NCBI GenBank assembly: GCA_020850735.1
Contig: JADZEE010000030.1
Span: 1-64,000, forward strand
Length of the DNA stretch: 64,000 nucleotides
Reading direction: 5' to 3'
From: Gammaproteobacteria bacterium
GTDB lineage: Bacteria; Pseudomonadota; Gammaproteobacteria; JADZEE01
Positions 58,689 to 64,000 of this stretch are shown in pieces (position 1 is the first letter of the stretch; each line of letters opens with the position of its first letter). The position numbers were made by a program, and so were the translations under genes. The notes beneath the pieces are model-generated. The model did no database searches. It was not told the DNA's origin and saw only the letters and a list, made by a program, of their open reading frames with translations.

Positions 58689-59540
58689 ATGCGCGCCATT
58701 GACGTTCATGCCCATCCGAGCACCCAGCCGATGGAGGAAACGCTGCGTCCGTTTCGTGAGGCTATGCTGAAGTACTACCGGGTCACCACGCCGGTGCGGA
58801 CCGAGGAGGAGATGGCCGAGGATTTCAGGGCCCTGGACATCAAGACCATATTGGTGGCAATCGACGCGGAGACCGCGACCGGCGCACCGGCGTGTACGAA
58901 CGACTATGTTGCGTCGCTGGTGCGACGGTTTCCGGACACCTTCATCGGTGCTTTCGGATCCGTCGATCCATGGAAAGGCAAGATGGCGGTTGCGGAAGCC
59001 GAGCGTTGTATCAATGATCTGGGTCTGATGGGACTCAAGTTTGCACCGAGCATGCAGGCTTTTTATCCGAATGACCGGCGCTTTTACCCCCTATGGGAAA
59101 CCATCAGTGGCCTGGGCGTGCCGATACAACTGCATACGGGCACCACCGGCCTCGGGGCCGGCATGCCCGGCGGCGCCGGGATCCGGCTCGATTACTGCAG
59201 GCCGATCCCGTATATAGACGACCTCGCGGCGGACTTTCCGCAACTCACGATCATCGCCTGCCATCCGAGCTGGCCGTTTCAGGACGAAATGCTGGCGGTC
59301 CTGCTGCACAAGGGCAATGTGTACAACGAATTGTCGGGCTGGATGCCCAAGTACTTTCCGGAGTCGCTGGCACGGGAGATCAACGGACGGTTGCAGGACA
59401 AATTCATGTTCGGCTCGGATTACCCGGCGCTCTCTCCGGATCGATGGCTGCGCGAATTCGAGCAGCGATACAAACCGGAAGTGGTGGAAAAGGTGTTTCG
59501 GGACAATGCGATCCGCATTCTCGACCTGCATATCGAATGA
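58689..59540 (+). CDS. ACMSD-type amidohydrolase (amidohydrolase_2)
   Basis: 283 residues, ATG 58689. Metal-binding H7 and H9 in 'MRAIDVHAHPST', 'LMGLKFAPSMQAFYPND', His in 'PIQLHTGTTGL', His in 'IIACHPSWPFQDE', Asp in 'FMFGSDYPALSPDRW'. The family contains decarboxylases (ACMSD, gamma-resorcylate) and C-C or lactone hydrolases acting on ring-fission products. Placed 25 nt after the ligase gene, it probably acts on a cyclic intermediate; which chemistry is open. Confidence 0.87.
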   Translation: MRAIDVHAHPSTQPMEETLRPFREAMLKYYRVTTPVRTEEEMAEDFRALDIKTILVAIDAETATGAPACTNDYVASLVRRFPDTFIGAFGSVDPWKGKMAVAEAERCINDLGLMGLKFAPSMQAFYPNDRRFYPLWETISGLGVPIQLHTGTTGLGAGMPGGAGIRLDYCRPIPYIDDLAADFPQLTIIACHPSWPFQDEMLAVLLHKGNVYNELSGWMPKYFPESLAREINGRLQDKFMFGSDYPALSPDRWLREFEQRYKPEVVEKVFRDNAIRILDLHIE

Positions 59541-59652
59541 GCGCGGGCGCCGCGCCGGCAGCGCATGTGCCGGGTGCGCCCGGGGCCGTGATTCGGTATC
59601 CAGCGCTCGGCCGTGGTGGCACTTCGCCTGCTGATGGCACTGGAGGTGATCC

Positions 59653-61674
59653 GTGAAAAAGATATTTACGCCCATTCAGATCGGGCCCATGACCCTGAAG
59701 AACCGAATCGTCGCGGCACCGAGTGTGACATACAACGCCTCGCCGACCGGCGAGGTCACCGATCGGCAGATCGAGATGTACCGCGATCGCGCCATGGGTG
59801 GTTTCGGGCTGATTCAGGTCGAGGCCGCCACGATCCGGGACGACGGCAAGGCATTCCCGTGCTTTCTCGCGGCTGATCACCCGAAGTACCTTCCCGGCCT
59901 GAGCAAGCTGGTCGAGGTCTGTCACCTGTATGGCGCGAAGGTCGGACTGCAGCTCATTCATACCGGACGCAATGCCCAGAAGGAATTCATAGATACCGAT
60001 CCGGTCGCGCCGTCGGACAAGCTGATCTGGCGCGACAAACCGCGTGTGCTCACGACCGCCGAATGCGAGGAGCTGATCGCGCTGTATGCGAACGCGGGAC
60101 GACTGGCCGCTTCCATCGGTTTTGACGCGGTGTGCTTTCACGGTTCCCTGGGGCATCTGCCGGCGCAGTTCCTGTCGCCGTTGACCAACGATCGCACTGA
60201 CAAGTATGGCGAACGTACGCGTTTCGTCGTGGAGATGATCCAGGCGACCCGCGCGGCGGTCGGCAGCGGTGTCGCACTGATCTACCGCGGCGCGGTGGAC
60301 GAGGGCGAACCGGGTGGGCTGACGATAGACGACTGGGTCGGGATCGTTCCGGTCCTGGAGGACGCGGGCATCGACTGCATCGACGTGTACCCGGGAATGT
60401 TCGAGTCCTCGGTGTTTGCAACGCTGCCACTGTATATGCCGGAAGGCCATTACGTACCGTACGCGGAACGGATCAAGGCGGTCGCCAGGGTTCCGGTGAT
60501 GGTCGTCGGCAAGCTCATGCATCAACCGCTGGCGGAAACAGTCGTCGAAAAGGGGCAGGCGGATCTGGTCTCCTATACGCGTCCCATGTTCGCCGACCCG
60601 CATTTCCCGAAAAAGATGATGGATGGTCGTTACGAAGACATCCGCATGTGCATCTGTTGCGACCACTGCGTGGGAGACGGATTCCAGGGACGGATGGCCG
60701 AGTGCAGCATCAACGCCTCGTTCCAGAGAGAAAAGGAGTTCCGGATCTCACGGCCGGCGCCGGTACTCAAGAAAGTACTGGTGGCCGGCGGCGGCGTCGG
60801 TGGCATGGAGGCCGCGCGGGTCGCCGCGGAAAGAGGGCACAAGGTGATCCTGTACGAGAAGACGCACAAGCTGGGCGGTCTGTTGCTCGCGGCGGCCAGC
60901 ATGCCGCACCTGTACATGCGCGAGTTGCGATACATCTCCAAGTGGCAGGCGACGCAGCTGGAGAAACTCGGCGTCGAAATACGCCTTGGGCAGGCGGTGA
61001 CGGCGGATATCGTCGCTCAGGAGGAGCCCGACGCCATTTTCGTGGCGATTGGCGCGGTGGAGCCGCGGCCGTGCGTTCCCGGCGTCGATCGCGAGGCTGG
61101 GCCGAACGTGCTGACCCTGATCGACGACTATCTGCTGCAGGACGCGAGAACAAAGGGCAAAGTAGTCGGGGCACGCGTCGTGGTGGTCGGCAGCCATCAT
61201 GGTGTGGAGCTCGCGGTATCACTTGCGCATGGTAAGGAGGTCATCGTGCTCGAAGAGGCGCCGCGGATAGGGTTTGCGCCCTACATTTCCCTGACGGTGA
61301 CCCGTATGCTCGCGCTGAGCGAGCGATTTACCGAGCTGAAGAATCTCGAGCTGCGATCGGGGGTAAAGCTCGACGCCATCGTGGACGGCGGGGTGCAAAT
61401 CACGAACGAAAAGGGCGCCACCGAGATCGTTGCAGCGGACACGGTCATATTCGCCCAGGAACGGGTTGCGAGCCGGTCCCTGTCCAGATCCATCCGGGAA
61501 CGCTTCAGTACCAACGAGAACATGCAGGGCAGCGGGGAGTGGGGGCATTACGTCGGTTTGCATCTGCGGGTGAACGACAAGGTCTGCGAATTGTATGAGC
61601 TGGGCGATTGTGTGCAGCCCAAGACGTGCAAAGAAGCCATCCACGGCGGCGCGAATTTCGCGCGGCTGATTTGA
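59653..61674 (+). CDS. 2,4-dienoyl-CoA reductase-like FMN/Fe-S/FAD oxidoreductase
   Basis: 673 residues from GTG 59653 with GGAGGTGA upstream. OYE barrel 'PIQIGPMTLKNRIVAAPSVT', 'CFHGSLGHLPAQFLSPLTND', 'RTDKYGERTRFVVEMI'; Fe-S ligands C333-x2-C336-x2-C339-x11-C351 (second spacing one shorter than the usual C-x2-C-x3-C-x11-C; an extra C335 is present); FAD/NAD domain 'VLVAGGGVGGMEAARVAAER'. BaiCD/FadH family: reduces an enoyl or dienoyl-CoA. The canonical H-x-H barrel residues read C-F-H-G-S-L-G-H here. GC content matches neighbours, unlike the 5.1-kb relative. Confidence 0.88.
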   Translation: MKKIFTPIQIGPMTLKNRIVAAPSVTYNASPTGEVTDRQIEMYRDRAMGGFGLIQVEAATIRDDGKAFPCFLAADHPKYLPGLSKLVEVCHLYGAKVGLQLIHTGRNAQKEFIDTDPVAPSDKLIWRDKPRVLTTAECEELIALYANAGRLAASIGFDAVCFHGSLGHLPAQFLSPLTNDRTDKYGERTRFVVEMIQATRAAVGSGVALIYRGAVDEGEPGGLTIDDWVGIVPVLEDAGIDCIDVYPGMFESSVFATLPLYMPEGHYVPYAERIKAVARVPVMVVGKLMHQPLAETVVEKGQADLVSYTRPMFADPHFPKKMMDGRYEDIRMCICCDHCVGDGFQGRMAECSINASFQREKEFRISRPAPVLKKVLVAGGGVGGMEAARVAAERGHKVILYEKTHKLGGLLLAAASMPHLYMRELRYISKWQATQLEKLGVEIRLGQAVTADIVAQEEPDAIFVAIGAVEPRPCVPGVDREAGPNVLTLIDDYLLQDARTKGKVVGARVVVVGSHHGVELAVSLAHGKEVIVLEEAPRIGFAPYISLTVTRMLALSERFTELKNLELRSGVKLDAIVDGGVQITNEKGATEIVAADTVIFAQERVASRSLSRSIRERFSTNENMQGSGEWGHYVGLHLRVNDKVCELYELGDCVQPKTCKEAIHGGANFARLI

Positions 61675-61707
61675 CGAAGTCGACGACCGGGGCGAGGCAG
61701 CGAGACC

Positions 61708-62664
61708 ATGGACCCGGTTCGCAGGATTTTTGACAGTGAGGTGTCCGAATCGGGTCCGGGTGTCTACCGTGCGGTCGCGCGGATGGTGGACCCGTTCCAT
61801 GAGATAGAGCTGACCCTGATCGTGCGGCTTTCTGACTTGCACATCCTGGACGCAGATGCGGGTATGCCGCGCGTGCCTTACCCGGCACGCTGTCCGGACA
61901 GCCTGCGGCGTGTCGCCGATCTGAAAGGTATCGGCATCGGTCCTGGATTCAACCGCAAAGTCCGTGAAATCATCGGCGACGATTGCGGCTGCCCTTATCT
62001 GGTGGATCTCGCGGCGCAAGCCGGCAAATTGATCATCGTCGCCGCCGAGTCGCAGCGTGCCCGCGAGGCGGTGCTCGTCCACCACGATCGGGCGGCGTTC
62101 ACGGCCATTCGCCGGCGCATGGGAAGTTGCGCCGGGCATCGCGGCTTGCCCGACGAGGTCCTGCCCGCCTGGCTCGAGCGCGAGCAATTGGACCGCGGGA
62201 GTGCGGGAGCGGGCGAGCGATACGGCGGCGGGCCGCTGCACGAGGCAACAGCGGAGGACACAATGAGATCGCAAGCGAGTTTGGTTTCGACCGATCAAGC
62301 GTCGGTTCGCGAATGGCTCACGCGTCTGTTTGCCGTCGTCGACTCGAGGGACGCCGCGCGGTTCGCGGAGTATTTCGTGGCCGATGGGCGGTTCGTGTAC
62401 GGCAGTGGTGCGCCGGTGAGCGGCAAGCAGGCGATCGGCGGCCACGTTGCGGGGTTTTTCGATTCGCTCGAAAGCATAAGACACACCATCCTGGGCGCGA
62501 CGGCGACGTCGAACCAGGTGATGGGTGAAGTCGAGGTGACGTACGTCTTCCGCAACGGCATTCAGGCCACCTTGCCCGCCTTCGTGTTGCTCAAGATGGA
62601 AGGCGAGCTCATCCGCGATTATTTGATCTACATCGATCCGTCCCCGGTTTCCGGCGGCGGCTGA
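61708..62664 (+). CDS. DUF2889-SnoaL-like fusion with an internal start
   Basis: 318 residues, ATG 61708. Residues 1-170 resemble DUF2889: 'DPFHEIELTLIVRLSDLHIL', 'GPGFNRKVREIIGDDCGCPY', 'LVDLAAQAG'. Residues 186-318 are an NTF2/SnoaL-like cone: 'VREWLTRLFAVVDSRDAARF', 'FVADGRFVYGSGAPVSGKQA', 'GELIRDYLIYIDPSP'. ATG 62263 at the domain border has GGAGGA a few bases upstream, so a separate 133-residue SnoaL protein is probably also made. This looks like two coupled genes fused in frame. SnoaL-like proteins include cyclases, isomerases and dehydratases of polycyclic compounds. Confidence 0.75.
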   Translation: MDPVRRIFDSEVSESGPGVYRAVARMVDPFHEIELTLIVRLSDLHILDADAGMPRVPYPARCPDSLRRVADLKGIGIGPGFNRKVREIIGDDCGCPYLVDLAAQAGKLIIVAAESQRAREAVLVHHDRAAFTAIRRRMGSCAGHRGLPDEVLPAWLEREQLDRGSAGAGERYGGGPLHEATAEDTMRSQASLVSTDQASVREWLTRLFAVVDSRDAARFAEYFVADGRFVYGSGAPVSGKQAIGGHVAGFFDSLESIRHTILGATATSNQVMGEVEVTYVFRNGIQATLPAFVLLKMEGELIRDYLIYIDPSPVSGGG

Positions 62665-62749
62665 TATCCGTGCACGCGGCACGGACCGGCCTCATTGCGC
62701 GGCCGGCGACTATGCGGGGCCGTGTTGGCCCTTGGAAAGGAGACGCTGA

Positions 62750-63055
62750 GTGACGACGGTCGTAACGGCGAATTGTGAAGGATGTCGCTATACGGATTGC
62801 GTGACGGTATGTCCCGTGGAGTGTTTCCACTACGACGACGAGATGCTTTACATCGATCCGGAGGTCTGTATCGACTGCAATGCCTGTATCTCGGAATGTC
62901 CGGTGGAGGCGATCTACGAAGTCGATGACCTGCCCGATGACCTGACGCAGTGGATTGCCATCAATGCGCAGCGTGCGCCGGCGCTGCCGGTGTGCAGCGT
63001 GAAGATGGACGCTCTGGCCGGTGCCGAAGAGAAGAAAAAAGCGCTGGGATTCTGA
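62750..63055 (+). CDS. fdxA: FdxA-type seven-iron ferredoxin
   Basis: 101 residues from GTG 62750 with GAAAGGAG upstream. Cysteines C9, C12, C17, C21, C25 and C40, C43, C46, C50 match the Azotobacter ferredoxin I pattern shifted by one, so one [3Fe-4S] and one [4Fe-4S] cluster: 'CEGCRYTDCVTVCPVECFHY', 'VCIDCNACISECPVEAI'. The C-terminal extension of about 50 residues is also typical. Last gene of the cluster before the MarR regulator; it may donate electrons to the Fe-S reductase or to a non-heme iron oxygenase. Confidence 0.88.
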   Translation: MTTVVTANCEGCRYTDCVTVCPVECFHYDDEMLYIDPEVCIDCNACISECPVEAIYEVDDLPDDLTQWIAINAQRAPALPVCSVKMDALAGAEEKKKALGF

Positions 63056-63175
63056 ATTCCGGATGTGTTGCGCGGCCGGCGGCAGTGCGGGTAGCGCTGT
63101 CGATCTCGCCTGCCATTGCCGCGCCGAGGGCGCGGCGTCGGGCGCGTGGATCCGCGTGTCGGCTCAGCGGCTGAT

Positions 63176-63661
63176 TCAGCGTTCCGGCGGCATCGAGCTT
63201 TCCAGGTTGGCGATAACGCGCAGGGTCATGTCATGGAAGAGCTTGATTTCCTTCCTGGAAAACGTCGCGGTGCCGAGATCGTTTACTTTGCGGGCAACTG
63301 GTAGCAACTGTTTGGTTATGCGTTTGGCTTTGGCGGTGAGACGCACGGCGTATTTGCGCCGATCGTCGGTGGATCGAATACGCCTGATCAATCCGATGCT
63401 TTCCATCTCCCGGATGACCGCAACGATGGTCGACTCCTGCACGTACACGCGTTTACTCAGTTCTCTCTGGGTCAGCCCGTCTTCCTCCCACAGGTAACGC
63501 AGGCAATGCCAGTGGCTCAGTTTGACGCCGTGGACCGCCAGATGTGCCTGCAGGGATTGCTGGAATGAGCGGTGCGCGACCTTGATCAGGTGCCCGGTGC
63601 TGTGTTCCAGACTGAACGGGCTATCGTCCACCCGGCTTTGATATTCCTGTATGTGGAGCAT
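63176..63661 (-). CDS. MarR-family transcriptional regulator
   Basis: 161 residues from ATG 63661; the frame extends upstream but without protein-like sequence. Winged helix: 'HGVKLSHWHCLRYLWEEDGL', 'TQRELSKRVYVQESTIVAVI', 'IGLIRRIRSTDDRRKYAVRL', with the DRR wing. Relatives control aromatic-catabolism genes by releasing DNA on binding a phenolic acid or CoA ester. Convergent with the ferredoxin gene. A 6-3-6 palindrome lies 137 nt upstream. Confidence 0.9.
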   Translation of the reverse strand: MLHIQEYQSRVDDSPFSLEHSTGHLIKVAHRSFQQSLQAHLAVHGVKLSHWHCLRYLWEEDGLTQRELSKRVYVQESTIVAVIREMESIGLIRRIRSTDDRRKYAVRLTAKAKRITKQLLPVARKVNDLGTATFSRKEIKLFHDMTLRVIANLESSMPPER

Positions 63662-63962
63662 CGGGGCACCTCGTATTGAACGGGCCGGCAGGCCTCCTGG
63701 CTGCTGCCGTACAGCGACGCGCCGGCGCGCGAGCGGGCGGAAAAAACAGCCTTGCCGCCGGCCGGCGACCTGTATTCGCCACCGCGCGTCGAGGCGGAAA
63801 ATATAACATATTTGCCGGCGCACGCCCGGTCAGGACAGCCGTGATCGGGCCCGCGACGCGCCGTGGACCGGTGCGCGGGTGCGACGGACGGTCGGGCGCG
63901 GATCCGGGTGTAGGCGAGGCGGCTTCGATCGGTACGCACACGGCGATCGGCGCACGCGGACG
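63662..63962. other. 301-nt upstream region of the MarR gene
   Basis: No coding frame is supported. Holds the palindrome at 63799-63813 and otherwise GC-rich sequence up to a minus-strand stop at 63963. Confidence 0.4.
63799..63813. promoter_or_regulatory. AT palindrome upstream of the MarR gene
   Basis: AAATAT-AAC-ATATTT in GC-rich surroundings. On the minus strand it overlaps a TATGTT -10 candidate with CTGACC 17 nt further upstream. Good position for MarR autoregulation. Confidence 0.45.
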
Positions 63963-64000
63963 TCAGAGCACGCGCAGGACGAACCGGTACGTCAGGGTCG
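63963..64000 (-). CDS. possible C-terminus of a minus-strand gene
   Basis: The last 38 bases read on the minus strand as 'TLTYRFVLRVL' then TGA. The alternating pattern resembles the final strand of an outer-membrane barrel, and such receptors occur twice elsewhere in the window. The fragment is too short for a firm call. Confidence 0.3.
   Translation of the reverse strand, partial: TLTYRFVLRVL

Noticed and set aside
1..64000. tRNA, rRNA, riboswitch and CRISPR candidates
   Set aside because: Scanning by eye found no cloverleaf with conserved T-loop, no rRNA segments, no cobalamin or other riboswitch core before the TonB genes and no regularly spaced repeats; a covariance-model search would be decisive.

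Overview
The window is GC-rich, densely packed DNA from a Gram-negative bacterium. It has TonB-dependent outer-membrane receptors, lipoproteins, periplasmic c-type cytochromes and a PQQ enzyme, and many acyl-CoA and short-chain-dehydrogenase enzymes. This fits an aerobic, catabolically versatile proteobacterium, probably a gammaproteobacterium; the taxon is an inference from gene content. No rRNA, tRNA, CRISPR array or intact transposase was seen.

Layout. 1-4.8 kb: a periplasmic redox group (TPR protein, MauG-like di-heme peroxidase, beta-helix/cytochrome c fusion) and a transglutaminase-TPR lipoprotein gene cut by an in-frame amber codon. 5.0-7.7 kb: an AT-richer Old-Yellow-Enzyme-family gene bracketed by an 89-bp imperfect direct repeat, with a remnant resembling IS21 IstB. 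7.8-12.1 kb: acyl-CoA ligase, DmdC-like acyl-CoA dehydrogenase and MddA-like methyltransferase, possibly a methylthio-acid route. 12.1-16.6 kb: a hypothetical protein, a decayed ABC ATPase, an acetolactate-synthase-like enzyme and an SDR. 16.6-26.2 kb: a leftward operon OsmC - UbiD variant - UbiD - SAM methyltransferase, followed by a TonB receptor, with a divergent TetR regulator and an LhgO-like oxidase. 26.2-35.4 kb: orphan ParA, membrane proteins, TauE/SafE, metallo-hydrolase, SNF transporter and a two-component system. 35.5-43.7 kb: DegQ-like protease, HisC-like aminotransferase, SoxYZ-like carrier, phenyl/indolepyruvate decarboxylase, Lrp regulator, rhodanese and PVA-dehydrogenase-like quinohemoprotein.

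43.7-63.7 kb is the most striking part. It is a catabolic cluster flanked by LysR and MarR regulators: MaoC hydratase, two SDRs, DoxX, TonB receptor, two M29/NicX-like metalloproteins, SCP2-like protein, FMN split-barrel protein, acyl-CoA dehydrogenase, class III CoA-transferase, PaaK-like CoA ligase, ACMSD-type amidohydrolase, flavin/Fe-S dienoyl reductase, DUF2889-SnoaL fusion and a seven-iron ferredoxin. The content suggests uptake of a hydrophobic or aromatic compound, CoA activation, reductive and beta-oxidation-like steps and hydrolytic ring processing. The substrate cannot be read from sequence. Promoter motifs shared between separate parts of the cluster suggest it behaves as one regulon.
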